From Parabacteroides timonensis (GTDB lineage: Bacteria > Bacteroidota > Bacteroidia > Bacteroidales > Tannerellaceae), in contig NZ_LT669941.1 of the NCBI RefSeq assembly GCF_900128505.1, forward strand, positions 4,014,728 through 4,078,727: a DNA stretch of 64,000 nt, in the 5' to 3' direction. Made by a program: the position numbers and the translations under genes. Below the pieces are notes generated by a model, which worked only from the letters and a program-made list of their open reading frames with translations, was not told where the DNA came from and did no database searches. Shown here piece by piece: positions 16,169 to 25,291 of the stretch (position 1 is the first letter of the stretch; each line of letters begins with the position of its first letter).

Positions 16169-17425
16169 ATGAAAAGTGGAACAGAGAGGTTGAATGTCCT
16201 GATTATCCTGATTGCAATGTGCTTTTTATCCGACATTGCTTTTGCTGATGATGGGACATATAAAAACGTACCGGGGGATATGACAGATTCCATATCCTAC
16301 TCACGTCGTTTGATCCATAGGTTAGGTGTAGACGGACGGCCTACTTATATTTTCCCAACCAACTCTTTCCTGCGAGGAGACAATATGGATATGAAACCTA
16401 TCCGTAAATCCATCTCTGCCCATTTGAAATATTCCTTTCAATATTATCCGAACAGTTACACGGACCGAATTTACAGAGGCTCCTACCAAGGACTTGGACT
16501 GGCAATGTATTCATTTGATAATAAAGAAGAAATAGGAACTCCCTTTGCCCTTTACCTCTTTCAGGGTGCACGTATTGCCCAGCTCAATCCCCGCCTGTCG
16601 TTCAACTATGAATGGAACTTCGGAGCTTCTTTCGGCTGGAAGCCTTATGAAGAATATGATAATCCGTACAATAAAGTGATCGGTTCGAAAATCAACGCTT
16701 ATATCAATGCTAATTTCTACCTGAACTATATTCTTTCAAAAGAACTGGATCTGACAGCCGGAGTGGATTTAACGCATTTCTCGAATGGGAATACCCGGTT
16801 TCCGAATGCGGGACTGAATACAGTCGGACTGAAAGTGGGACTGGTATATAACTTTAACAGGAACGGCGATTTATTTTCCAAACCGTTCTTCCAGCCTCCT
16901 GTACCCCGTTTCCCCCGCCATATCAGCTATGATGTCGTCCTGTTCGGTTCATGGCGCCGGAAAGGTGTTTATGTGGGAGAAGGACAGGTTGCTGCACCGG
17001 GAGCATTTGCGGTAGCAGGATTCAACATTAACCCGATGTATAACTTCGGATATAATTTCCGGGCAGGTGTATCGGTGGATGGAGTTTATGACGAGAGTGC
17101 CAATATCTATGCCGATCCCTACTCCTCTTCTTCTACCGAACAGTTTTACCGTCCGCCGCTCAGCTACCAGCTGGCACTGGGACTTTCTGCCCGTGCCGAA
17201 TATGTGATGCCTTACTTTACAGTCGGAATAGGTTTGGGAGGAAATGTGATACACCGCGGAGGGGATCTGAAAGGTTTATATCAGGTTTTGGCACTTAAAA
17301 TCGAAGTTACCCGCAGTTCATTTATACATATCGGATACAACCTGCAAAACTTCCATACTCCCAATTACTTAATGCTAGGTATCGGATACCGGTTCCATAA
17401 CAAGTATCCGACATTCCACCGATAA
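16169..17425 (+). CDS. PagL-like lipid A 3-O-deacylase / acyloxyacyl hydrolase
   Basis: A 418-residue predicted outer-membrane beta-barrel with signal peptide VLIILIAMCFLSDIAFA. It carries the PagL signature LTHFSNGNTRFPNAGLNTVG with catalytic-type H203 and S205, and an aromatic barrel end. It would remove an acyl chain from lipid A in the outer leaflet. It is about twice the size of classical PagL; the extra length is a C-terminal barrel-like half, as in Bacteroidetes members. It is monocistronic and convergent with mutS. The name pagL is by motif and not by strong overall similarity. Confidence 0.8.
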   Translation: MKSGTERLNVLIILIAMCFLSDIAFADDGTYKNVPGDMTDSISYSRRLIHRLGVDGRPTYIFPTNSFLRGDNMDMKPIRKSISAHLKYSFQYYPNSYTDRIYRGSYQGLGLAMYSFDNKEEIGTPFALYLFQGARIAQLNPRLSFNYEWNFGASFGWKPYEEYDNPYNKVIGSKINAYINANFYLNYILSKELDLTAGVDLTHFSNGNTRFPNAGLNTVGLKVGLVYNFNRNGDLFSKPFFQPPVPRFPRHISYDVVLFGSWRRKGVYVGEGQVAAPGAFAVAGFNINPMYNFGYNFRAGVSVDGVYDESANIYADPYSSSSTEQFYRPPLSYQLALGLSARAEYVMPYFTVGIGLGGNVIHRGGDLKGLYQVLALKIEVTRSSFIHIGYNLQNFHTPNYLMLGIGYRFHNKYPTFHR

Positions 17426-17517
17426 AAATAATTTGTCATATCCCTGAAAGTAAATTTAAATTGCCTTTTCTCCACCGAAGGAGACAGAAACTTTTGTTTT
17501 CTCAGCATGAAACTGTC

Positions 17518-20166
17518 TTACTTCCCTGTTATAATCTTCCTTATCTCGCTTAGTTTGTTGAGAGCTTCTATCGGAGTAAGATTGTTGACATCGAGATTCT
17601 TGATTTCGTCGCGTACCTGGCTTAACACAGGATCATCCAGTTGGAAGAAGCTGAGTTGATAACCTTCGGCAGCAGAGGCGATTTCCCGGACGGGCTTTGC
17701 TTTAACCTTTCCCTTGCCTTTTGCTTTCTCTTTACAGTCGATACTTTCCTGTCGATTATCCGTTTCCAGTTGTTTCAATATCTCGTTGGAACGTTTCACG
17801 ATACTTTTCGGCATACCCGCCATCTTCGCCACATGGATACCGAAACTATGTTCACTACCGCCAGGAACCAGTTTACGCAGGAATATCACCTTATTGGAAA
17901 CCTCTTTTACCGATACATTATAATTCTTGATTCGTTTGAAAGAACGTTCCATCTCGTTCAGTTCATGATAATGGGTAGCGAAAAGTGTCTTGGCACGAGC
18001 ATTCGGATGCTCATGGATATATTCGACAATCGCCCAGGCAATCGAAATACCGTCGTAGGTACTTGTTCCCCGCCCCAGTTCATCGAAAAGAACCAAACTG
18101 CGTGAAGACATATTATTCAAGATGTTCGAAGCTTCATTCATCTCCACCATAAAAGTAGATTCACCGACGGATATATTATCGGAAGCCCCGACACGGGTAA
18201 ATATCTTATCCACCATACCGATACGGGCAGACTCGGCAGGAACGAAACAACCGATCTGTGCCATCAGCGTGATCAATGCCGTCTGACGCAGCAATGCTGA
18301 TTTACCTGCCATATTCGGACCTGTGATAATAATGATCTGCTGCTGCTCGCTATCCAGATACACGTCGTTGGCAATATAGGCCTCACCCAACGGCAACTGC
18401 TTCTCGATTACCGGATGACGGCCCGACTTTATATCGATCACATCCGAATCATCTACATTCGGACGGATATAACGGTTAGCCTCCGCTACCTTAGCAAACG
18501 ATAACAAGCAGTCCAGGCGACCGATCAGGTTAGCATCCACTTGGATAGGAGGTATAAATTCGGCAAGACAGGTTACCAGCTCGGTAAACAGGCGGCCTTC
18601 AAGGGAAAGTATCTTTTCCTCCGCTCCCAATATCTTTTCTTCGTACTCTTTCAGCTCCTCCGTAATATAACGTTCGGCATTCACCAGTGTCTGCTTACGT
18701 ATCCATTCAGCCGGAACCTTGTCCTTATGTGCGTTGCGCACTTCTATATAATAACCGAACACATTATTAAAGGCAATCTTCAAGCTCGGGATCCCGGTCT
18801 TCTCACTTTCCCGTTGTTGTACCTGTATCAGGTAATCCTTACCGGAATAAGCAATAGCACGCAATTCATCCAATTCCGCATTGACTCCTTTGGCTATGAC
18901 ACCGCCCTTATTCAGTAAAGCGGGCGGATCGTTATTGATCTCTTTCTCGATCCGGTCGCGTATCTCCGTACAGGCATTCAGCTGTTCACCGATGCGGGAA
19001 AGGCTCGGCTCGTCACTTGCCATACAAGCCTCTTTAATAGGCTCGATCGCCCGGAGAGCGACTTTCAACTGTACCACCTCACGAGGGGAAACACGTCCCA
19101 CAGCCACTTTGGAAATAATACGTTCCAGGTCACCGATCTGTTCAATCTGTTCGTCCAGTATCTCTTTTACTTCCGGATGGCGGAAGAAATAATCCACCAC
19201 ATTCTGGCGTTCCTGAATCGGTTTGACATCTTTCAGGGGGAACAGAACCCAGCGGCGCAACATACGCGATCCCATAGGAGAAACAGTTTTGTCGATTACG
19301 TCCAGCAAACTGGTGCCCTCATCGTTCATCGTACCGACCAGCTCCAGGCTACGTACTGTAAATTTATCGAGTCGTACATAACGGTCTTCCTCGATACGTG
19401 ACAATGCCGTGATATGTGAAATATGTGTATGTTGTGTCTGATCCAAATAATACAGGATAGCACCCGAAGCAACCACTCCCAGCTTCAGATGTTCCACGCC
19501 GAAACCTTTCAGGTTCTTTGTCTCAAAATGTTTCAGCAAACGGTCGTTGGCGGCATCAGCCGAAAAAACCCAGTCTTCCATCTCGAAAGTAAAGAAACGG
19601 GGACCGAACACTTCCTCAAACTTCTTGCGGTTATTACGTTCGATAAGTACCTCTTTCGGAGAGAAATTATTGAGCAGCTTGTCGATATAGTCGATCGTTC
19701 CCTCAGCAGTCAGAAACTCACCGGTCGAAATATCCAGGAAAGCGACACCGCAAACCTCCTTCCCGAAATGAACGGCAGCGAGGAAGTTATTTTCCTTATG
19801 ATTCAGAATATTGTCATTGATGGAAACTCCCGGTGTGACCAACTCCGTAACCCCACGCTTCACCAGTTTCTTGGTCATTTTCGGATCTTCCAGCTGATCA
19901 CAGATGGCAACACGCTTACCGGCACGGACCAGTTTTGGCAAGTAAGTATCGAGTGCATGATGCGGAAAACCTGCCATTTCGATAAACTGTCCCGGTCCGT
20001 TGGCTTTCTTAGTCTGTACGATCCCCAGTATTTCGGCACCTACTACGGCATCTTCGCCATACATTTCGTAAAAGTCTCCTACACGGAACAGAAGAACAGC
20101 ATCCGGATGTTTCGCTTTAATATCGAAATACTGCTTCATCAATGGGGTTTCAACTATTTTTGCCAC
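17518..20166 (-). CDS. mutS: DNA mismatch repair protein MutS
   Basis: MutS recognises mismatches and starts repair. From the GTG at 20166 the product has 882 residues, normal for the family, and begins MAKIVETPLMKQYFDIKAKHP; the mismatch-reading FxE motif is FRVGDFYEMYG near residue 27. The C-terminal ATPase has Walker A GPNMAGKSALLRQ, Walker B LVLFDELGRGTSTYDG and the TLFATHYHEL region. The frame stays open to 20349, but that extension runs across the promoter and the switch 2 repeat and is not MutS-like. Its own promoter box is at 20202-20209. In this orientation a promoter inside switch 2 also reads towards it. Confidence 0.97.
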   Translation of the reverse strand: MAKIVETPLMKQYFDIKAKHPDAVLLFRVGDFYEMYGEDAVVGAEILGIVQTKKANGPGQFIEMAGFPHHALDTYLPKLVRAGKRVAICDQLEDPKMTKKLVKRGVTELVTPGVSINDNILNHKENNFLAAVHFGKEVCGVAFLDISTGEFLTAEGTIDYIDKLLNNFSPKEVLIERNNRKKFEEVFGPRFFTFEMEDWVFSADAANDRLLKHFETKNLKGFGVEHLKLGVVASGAILYYLDQTQHTHISHITALSRIEEDRYVRLDKFTVRSLELVGTMNDEGTSLLDVIDKTVSPMGSRMLRRWVLFPLKDVKPIQERQNVVDYFFRHPEVKEILDEQIEQIGDLERIISKVAVGRVSPREVVQLKVALRAIEPIKEACMASDEPSLSRIGEQLNACTEIRDRIEKEINNDPPALLNKGGVIAKGVNAELDELRAIAYSGKDYLIQVQQRESEKTGIPSLKIAFNNVFGYYIEVRNAHKDKVPAEWIRKQTLVNAERYITEELKEYEEKILGAEEKILSLEGRLFTELVTCLAEFIPPIQVDANLIGRLDCLLSFAKVAEANRYIRPNVDDSDVIDIKSGRHPVIEKQLPLGEAYIANDVYLDSEQQQIIIITGPNMAGKSALLRQTALITLMAQIGCFVPAESARIGMVDKIFTRVGASDNISVGESTFMVEMNEASNILNNMSSRSLVLFDELGRGTSTYDGISIAWAIVEYIHEHPNARAKTLFATHYHELNEMERSFKRIKNYNVSVKEVSNKVIFLRKLVPGGSEHSFGIHVAKMAGMPKSIVKRSNEILKQLETDNRQESIDCKEKAKGKGKVKAKPVREIASAAEGYQLSFFQLDDPVLSQVRDEIKNLDVNNLTPIEALNKLSEIRKIITGK

Positions 20167-20201
20167 GGGATATATGCTTTTGTCATTAAATTTAAACCGT
20201 A

Positions 20202-20209
20202 CAAAGGTA
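20202..20209 (-). promoter_or_regulatory. -7 box of mutS
   Basis: TACCTTTG on the minus strand, 35 bp upstream of the GTG at 20166 and outside the invertible segment. Confidence 0.6.
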
Positions 20210-20247
20210 CAATTTTTTACGAAAGTATGAAGGTAGGAAAAATAACA

Positions 20248-20267
20248 TAGTCCAGTAAGAACTTTGT
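20248..20267 (+). repeat. Left inverted repeat of switch 2
   Basis: TAGTCCAGTAAGAACTTTGT, with a perfect reverse complement at 20501-20520. Unrelated in sequence to the switch 1 repeats. Confidence 0.95.
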
Positions 20268-20279
20268 TAATACTGGATG

Positions 20280-20287
20280 CAAATATA
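20280..20287 (-). promoter_or_regulatory. -7 box inside switch 2, pointing towards mutS
   Basis: TATATTTG on the minus strand, 13 bp inside the left repeat. The -33 region is weak, so this assignment is less sure than for switch 1. Confidence 0.5.
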
Positions 20288-20500
20288 GTAAATATTACTT
20301 TCCACACCTTATATCTAAGTTTAATAATCAATGCTTCTCCTAAATACAACTGTATTTGATATTATTTATGCCAATAAAAAAATACTGATTAAGTACCAAT
20401 ACGGGAATTAACCGTCATGATATCATCCCCTCAAAAAAATGATTTATCCTAATTAATAAAAGCATTCGCAAAAGAGAGTAGCTATAAATCAGCATATCAG

Positions 20501-20520
20501 ACAAAGTTCTTACTGGACTA
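20501..20520 (-). repeat. Right inverted repeat of switch 2
   Basis: Perfect reverse complement of 20248-20267, ending 18 bp before the HU-like ATG. Confidence 0.95.
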
Positions 20521-20538
20521 AATTAAAATCTACTCACT

Positions 20539-20796
20539 ATGGCCTCAAATGAACCCAAAAAGCGCAGTATTACCGGCAATCTTGTTGCTAACATGCTGAC
20601 AGAGCGTGAAGACGACTTCACTTTTAATGTAACTTACGTAGCAAACCGATCGATTGAAGACCTGTGTAAAATCGCAGCAAATGGAAAAAGTAAATTCTCG
20701 GCATCCGAATTATTGAGTGCTTATACCGATTTAAAGGAGGTAGCCAAGGAAGAATTATACTCAGTTTCTACCGTAGATCGCCCAGTAATCGAATAA
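20539..20796 (+). CDS. Short HU-like protein with RPVIE tail (module B)
   Basis: This 85-residue soluble protein aligns with the N-terminal HU-like part of the DUF4469 protein: LVANMLTEREDDFTFNVTYV corresponds to LYDNAVTEKKGDYTAKAAIT, followed by a similar helical stretch. It lacks the second HU strand pair and the whole Ig domain, yet ends in VDRPVIE, as the DUF4469 protein ends DRPVIE. It could be a trimmed paralog that kept both ends. The function is unknown; DNA binding is an inference from the fold family. It is followed 45 bp later by the GLUG gene and preceded by switch 2. Confidence 0.7.
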   Translation: MASNEPKKRSITGNLVANMLTEREDDFTFNVTYVANRSIEDLCKIAANGKSKFSASELLSAYTDLKEVAKEELYSVSTVDRPVIE

Positions 20797-20841
20797 CCTT
20801 ATCATCGACGATCATCGTCGAAATACTTAAAAATTACATTA

Positions 20842-23529
20842 ATGAACATGGAAATAAATAATTCACTACATCTATCAATTAAGAGACTGCCTATATTCGT
20901 GTTTTTCTGTCTTATTTGTGGGCTGATTCACGCAGAAAATACTCCCTGGAATGGAGGAATAACCACAACTATCATCAATGAAGGAGGAAACAATGGACAG
21001 GATGTCAATCAACCTATCCTGATTGCTACGGCTGGAGAACTGGCTTATCTGGCGCAACAAACGAATGCCGGCGGAGAGGAACTAACATTGGATAATGGGG
21101 GATCGATAAGTGGTAAAACAAACTTTAATGGAGTTTATTTCAAACTGACGGAGGATATAGATTTAGGGGAACAAGCTTGGACACCTATCGGCAAAGACAA
21201 TAATAATTCTTTTCAGGGGACACTGGATGGAAATGGCAAAACAATTTGTAACCTAACCAGCATAAACGAATCTGATGATATTAATTATGCAGGTTTATTC
21301 GGATACATAAAGAACGGTTCCATACAGAATTTGCATATTGAAATCGCAGAAGCAGGGCTGCATACAACTAGTGCAATATATGTTGGAGCACTAGCTGGTT
21401 ATGTTAAGGATAGCCCAATAACAAATTGCAGTATAAAAGGAGGAGATATAACAAGCGAAGTAAAATATTCTAGCCAACTAACCGTAGGTGGCTTGATCGG
21501 ACAAATAATAACTAGCGATATAACTGATTGCAGTAGTTCCGTAGATGTGAAAGCTACTCTTACAGATGCATCAGGCCTTATGGCTGGAGGTATTACCGGA
21601 GCCAATATGCATACATCTTTCACAAACTGTCATTATTCGGGTTCCGTTATGGCAGTCGATGAACGAAAAGATGATACTCCTAACAGTTATGCTGGAGGAA
21701 TTACCGGTGCAAGCGATTTATCATCTGTTGGCGGTGGTTATTCCCGAACCAGTACAATATCCGAATGTACCGCCGATGTAAATATCTCTGCAGGTGCTTA
21801 TGCCGGAGGAATTGTAGGATATTTTTACGCAGGAACTGTAGAAAAGTGTAAAGTCGAAGGTGTTATCTCCATAAAAGAGACTAAAGGTATGGCTGGTGGC
21901 ATCGTAGGTAACTATATGCATAAAGGAATAGTTGCAGATTGCTATAATTGGGCTTCTGTTGCTGCTTTAGAGGCTGCCGGAGGAATTGTAGGATATAAAC
22001 TTAGCACTTCTAATTCAACCATATCGAAATGCTGGAATTCTGGTGATATCACAGCCTCCTTCGCAGGTGGTATTGCCGGAAGGACAACTTACAGTACCAT
22101 TGAAGAATGCTATACTTCGGGAAATATAACAGGAAAAGGCCCGAAAGATATTTATGCCGGAGGTATTGCCGCACATGCCGCAGAAGAAACTATTAAAAAC
22201 TGTTCTTCGACGGCAAATGTAGTAGCTGAAAAAGAAGATAATGCACAATCTTTTGCCGGAGGGATTGTCGGGGTGGGTCTTAAAGGTAATAGTAATGAAA
22301 CATCCATCCAAAACTGTTATGCCACAGGCAAAATAAGTTCAAACTTCGCAGCCGGAGGAATCGCCGGTCTAAATCAAGGTGATAATGGAAGTATAACTCA
22401 TTGCGTTGCACTAAACATAGAGGGAATAGGCGAAATTACTAAAGACAAGCTTTCCCTGAAAGCCTCTCCCGAAGTGTACTTGGGTCGCATAACAGCAGAA
22501 AAGCAAGGTACGCTCACCTCGAATTTTGCCAGTCCTCTTATCCCCGGAGATTGGACGGATGAAGCCTCCGGCAAAGACGGTGACGACCTTACTTCCACTA
22601 ATTTCACACAAGGTAACGGAAACGCCTTTGACGGATGGGACGACACGGATGTCTGGTCGTTCGACCCTGACGGTATAAATCTGCCAATATTAAAAGTATT
22701 TGGTGAAAATTCTGCAGGTAAACCAGTACAACCGAACATTCCGAAGTCCGACTTCCTTACTTTTACCGTCAAGTATGACACACCACAGAACGGTACGATA
22801 ACTGTATCCTCTTCTACCGAAAATTCCATACAATCCGGTGCACCTGTTGCCGGAGGAACCGAATTAATCATTTCCGCAACACCTAACGATGGGTATGAAC
22901 TGACCAGTCTCAATATAAACGATAACCCTTTTAAATCCGGCGATACTTATATTGTAACTGGTGATGTTAAAATCAGTGCCTCTTTCGATGTCAAACCGAC
23001 TCCACCCGATCCTGACCCTGTAATACCTGATCCAGATCCTACGCCCACGGTTTTCCATTCGGTTACACTACCACAAGTGGAAGGTGCAACAACCGATCCG
23101 ATAGCCGGTATTTATGAAGTGGAGGCATGGAGTAGTTTCCGTTTCTATCTTACGCTTGATAAAGAATATGATCTGTCCGAACCTGTTGTAACCACCGATC
23201 GCGGTGAAACCATCACTCCCCGAAATAGCGACGGAGCATATATAATAAAATACATTCGCCAGCCGGTTGAAATCTATATAGATAATATCGTTAAGAACCC
23301 CGACCCGGTAGCTAATGAAATGATTAAAACCGACCAATCGAAAGTATGGACGGAGGGAGGATGTCTGCATATTATATCTGCAACCACCGGACAGCTGTAT
23401 ATCTATACGGTTGAGGGCAAACTGCAAAAGAAGCAACCTGTTATAACAGGCGAAACAGTAACCATCCCACTACCGGAAGGATTCTACATAATTCGTATTA
23501 ATAATGAACAGTTTAAAGTAATTATTTAG
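20842..23529 (+). CDS. Large secreted GLUG-repeat protein with T9SS-type tail (module B)
   Basis: This 895-residue exported protein (signal sequence about residues 12-31, ending IHAEN) carries about eleven GLUG repeats at about 170-530, of the form AGGIVGYxxxxTVEKCKVEG. After them comes a bacterial repeat-type domain (FTVKYDTPQNGTITVSSS, about 640-710), a Pro/Asp linker PDPDPVIPDPDP, and a 160-residue end homologous to that of the protein at 4877-6601. The tail (GQLYIYTVEGKLQKKQP, then LPEGFYIIRINNEQFKVII) resembles a T9SS sorting domain. It is probably a surface fibre or adhesin; this is inferred. It forms a unit with the HU-like gene behind switch 2. Confidence 0.85.
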   Translation: MNMEINNSLHLSIKRLPIFVFFCLICGLIHAENTPWNGGITTTIINEGGNNGQDVNQPILIATAGELAYLAQQTNAGGEELTLDNGGSISGKTNFNGVYFKLTEDIDLGEQAWTPIGKDNNNSFQGTLDGNGKTICNLTSINESDDINYAGLFGYIKNGSIQNLHIEIAEAGLHTTSAIYVGALAGYVKDSPITNCSIKGGDITSEVKYSSQLTVGGLIGQIITSDITDCSSSVDVKATLTDASGLMAGGITGANMHTSFTNCHYSGSVMAVDERKDDTPNSYAGGITGASDLSSVGGGYSRTSTISECTADVNISAGAYAGGIVGYFYAGTVEKCKVEGVISIKETKGMAGGIVGNYMHKGIVADCYNWASVAALEAAGGIVGYKLSTSNSTISKCWNSGDITASFAGGIAGRTTYSTIEECYTSGNITGKGPKDIYAGGIAAHAAEETIKNCSSTANVVAEKEDNAQSFAGGIVGVGLKGNSNETSIQNCYATGKISSNFAAGGIAGLNQGDNGSITHCVALNIEGIGEITKDKLSLKASPEVYLGRITAEKQGTLTSNFASPLIPGDWTDEASGKDGDDLTSTNFTQGNGNAFDGWDDTDVWSFDPDGINLPILKVFGENSAGKPVQPNIPKSDFLTFTVKYDTPQNGTITVSSSTENSIQSGAPVAGGTELIISATPNDGYELTSLNINDNPFKSGDTYIVTGDVKISASFDVKPTPPDPDPVIPDPDPTPTVFHSVTLPQVEGATTDPIAGIYEVEAWSSFRFYLTLDKEYDLSEPVVTTDRGETITPRNSDGAYIIKYIRQPVEIYIDNIVKNPDPVANEMIKTDQSKVWTEGGCLHIISATTGQLYIYTVEGKLQKKQPVITGETVTIPLPEGFYIIRINNEQFKVII

Positions 23530-23658
23530 TAAATAATGCTTCCTTAGTCAAAGGAACAAAAAAATAGCCAAAACCGATAGAGTTTACTAGTCAGAGGGGA
23601 TACGTCAAAGTAATATTTGAAACGTGTCCCCTTCTCTATTTATTTCAGAAAAAAAATA

Positions 23659-23666
23659 TAACTTTG
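23659..23666 (+). promoter_or_regulatory. -7 box of sulfatase gene
   Basis: TAACTTTG, 33 bp upstream of ATG 23699. A start near 23673 for the RNA rules against the upstream in-frame codons at 23624 and 23672. Confidence 0.55.
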
Positions 23667-23698
23667 CCAGCATGTCTGACAAGAAACATCTTAGATTC

Positions 23699-25138
23699 AT
23701 GAAAAAAACTATTTTACTCGCTTCCGGCCTGATTGCGGCCATCCCTTTTGTGCATGCACAGAAAAACAAAGACAAAAAACCGAATGTTGTATTCATCCTG
23801 GCAGATGACCTGGGATACGGCGATTTGAGTTGTTACGGACAGGAAAAGTTCAGCACTCCCAACATCGACCAACTGGCACAAAACGGTATGCGTTTCACCC
23901 AGTGTTACTCAGGAACAACTGTCAGTGCCCCTTCCCGCTCCTGCCTGTTGACAGGTACGCACAGCGGACATACTCCTATCCGTGGAAACAAGGAATTAGA
24001 CCCGGAAGGACAATTCCCATTGCCTGCCGATGCACGTACTATCTTCCATGTCATGCAGGATGCAGGATACAAGACTTCTGCCTTCGGTAAATGGGGATTA
24101 GGTTACATTGGCACTACCGGTGATCCTAAAAACCAGGGTTGCGAAACATTCTTCGGATATAACTGCCAGCTATTGGCTCACAGCTATTATCCTGACCATC
24201 TGTGGGATAACGACCAACGTGTCGAGCTAAAAGACAACGTCCTGGAAGTGGAATACGGAAAAGGAACCTATTCGCAAGACCTGATCCACTCCAAAGCACT
24301 CGATTACCTGGATAATCTAAAAGAAGACGAACCGTTCTTCATGTGGTATCCGACTATTTTACCGCATGCCGAACTGATCGTGCCGGAAGACAGCATCATC
24401 AAAAAGTTCCGTGGTATGTATCCGGAAAAAGCTTATAAAGGAACAGAACCGGGCAATCCGGGATTCCGTAAAGGGGGTTACTGCACACAGCTTTATCCGC
24501 ATGCTACATTCGCAGCGATGATCTATCGCCTGGATGTATATGTGGGACAGATCGTACAGAAACTGAAAGACAAAGGATTATACGATAACACGATCATTAT
24601 ATTCGCCAGCGATAACGGCCCTCACATGGAAGGTGGCGCCGATCCTGATTTCTTCAACAGCAATGGCATCTACCGTGGTTACAAACGTGACCTGTATGAA
24701 GGTGGTATCCGTGTGCCGATGATCATCTCCTGGCCGGGACATATACAACCGGGAACAGAAACAAATTTCATGTGTTCTTTTTGGGATGTATTGCCTACTT
24801 TCGAAGAGATCATCCATCCGAAAGCAAAACAGAAAGAAATGGACGGCGTAAGCATGCTGCCGCTGTTGCAAAACCGCAAAGGACAGAAGGAACATGAATT
24901 TCTGTACTTCGAATTTCAGGAAATGAATGGCCGTCAGGCTGTACGCCAAGGTTCATGGAAACTGGTACACATGAATATCCGTGGAGATAAACCGTATTAT
25001 GAACTTTATAACTTAGCAGCTGATCCTTCGGAAAAATACAACCTGTTGGATAAATATCCGGAAAAGGTGGCCGAGCTGAAAGAGATCATGGTTCGTGAAC
25101 ATATTGAAGATCCGAACTGGCCATTGCTGAAGAAGTAA
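23699..25138 (+). CDS. Secreted sulfatase, Ser-type (S1 family)
   Basis: This 479-residue type I sulfatase is exported by a signal peptide (KKTILLASGLIAAIPFVHAQ). The metal site begins ILADDLGYGDLSCYG. The formylglycine motif SAPSRSCLLTG has Ser in place of Cys at the modified position, so it depends on a Ser-type anaerobic maturase, as is usual in Bacteroidales. FASDNGPHMEGG supplies the later metal ligands. It probably desulfates a host or dietary glycan; no neighbouring PUL genes show which. GTG 23624 in the same frame is upstream of the promoter box and was rejected as start. Confidence 0.93.
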   Translation: MKKTILLASGLIAAIPFVHAQKNKDKKPNVVFILADDLGYGDLSCYGQEKFSTPNIDQLAQNGMRFTQCYSGTTVSAPSRSCLLTGTHSGHTPIRGNKELDPEGQFPLPADARTIFHVMQDAGYKTSAFGKWGLGYIGTTGDPKNQGCETFFGYNCQLLAHSYYPDHLWDNDQRVELKDNVLEVEYGKGTYSQDLIHSKALDYLDNLKEDEPFFMWYPTILPHAELIVPEDSIIKKFRGMYPEKAYKGTEPGNPGFRKGGYCTQLYPHATFAAMIYRLDVYVGQIVQKLKDKGLYDNTIIIFASDNGPHMEGGADPDFFNSNGIYRGYKRDLYEGGIRVPMIISWPGHIQPGTETNFMCSFWDVLPTFEEIIHPKAKQKEMDGVSMLPLLQNRKGQKEHEFLYFEFQEMNGRQAVRQGSWKLVHMNIRGDKPYYELYNLAADPSEKYNLLDKYPEKVAELKEIMVREHIEDPNWPLLKK

Positions 25139-25143
25139 AAAAC

Positions 25144-25167
25144 CATTTCGTGGACTTCCACGAGATG
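25144..25167 (+). repeat. dinD palindrome, copy 1
   Basis: A 24-bp near-palindrome identical to 25490-25513, which lies inside dinD and encodes HFVDFHEM there. This copy lies just after the sulfatase stop codon, before its terminator. Nearby bases would continue as a short dinD-like reading, so it may be a decayed fragment. Confidence 0.9.
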
Positions 25168-25182
25168 GTCGAAGATAAATGT

Positions 25183-25226
25183 AAAAGCAGGCTGGATTAA
25201 TTAATAAAATAATTCAGCCTGCTTTT
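25183..25226 (+). terminator. Terminator of sulfatase gene
   Basis: AAAAGCAGGCTG (25183-25194) pairs perfectly with CAGCCTGCTTTT (25215-25226), followed by ATTTTAT. Confidence 0.85.
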
Positions 25227-25250
25227 ATTTTATATATCCCTTATTTATTC

Positions 25251-25258
25251 TACCTTTG
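25251..25258 (+). promoter_or_regulatory. -7 box of dinD
   Basis: TACCTTTG, 34 bp before ATG 25292. Confidence 0.55.
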
Positions 25259-25291
25259 GAAATATTATAAACAATCTTAAACTATAAAAAC

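Larger units (their letters stand above)
20248..20520. other. Putative invertible promoter segment 2
   Basis: A 273-bp segment bounded by perfect 20-bp inverted repeats (20248-20267 and 20501-20520), between mutS and the small HU-like gene whose ATG is 18 bp beyond the right repeat. The 233-bp interior has no gene. Its only TAnnTTTG box (20280-20287) reads left, towards mutS. Inversion would move it to 20481-20488 facing the HU-like/GLUG unit, with a leader of about 45 nt. No recombinase gene is adjacent. Confidence 0.8.

Noticed and set aside
20167..20349. Upstream extension of mutS by 61 residues
   Set aside because: It starts at a TTG, crosses the mutS promoter and the switch 2 repeat, and does not look like MutS; GTG 20166 gives the family start.
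23624..23698. Longer start for the sulfatase (GTG 23624 or ATG 23672)
   Set aside because: Both lie at or before the likely transcription start, and the signal peptide begins at 23699.
25141..25200. Short dinD-like reading frame after the sulfatase
   Set aside because: Only about 12 codons resemble DinD, with no start codon, so it is listed as a repeat and not as a gene.
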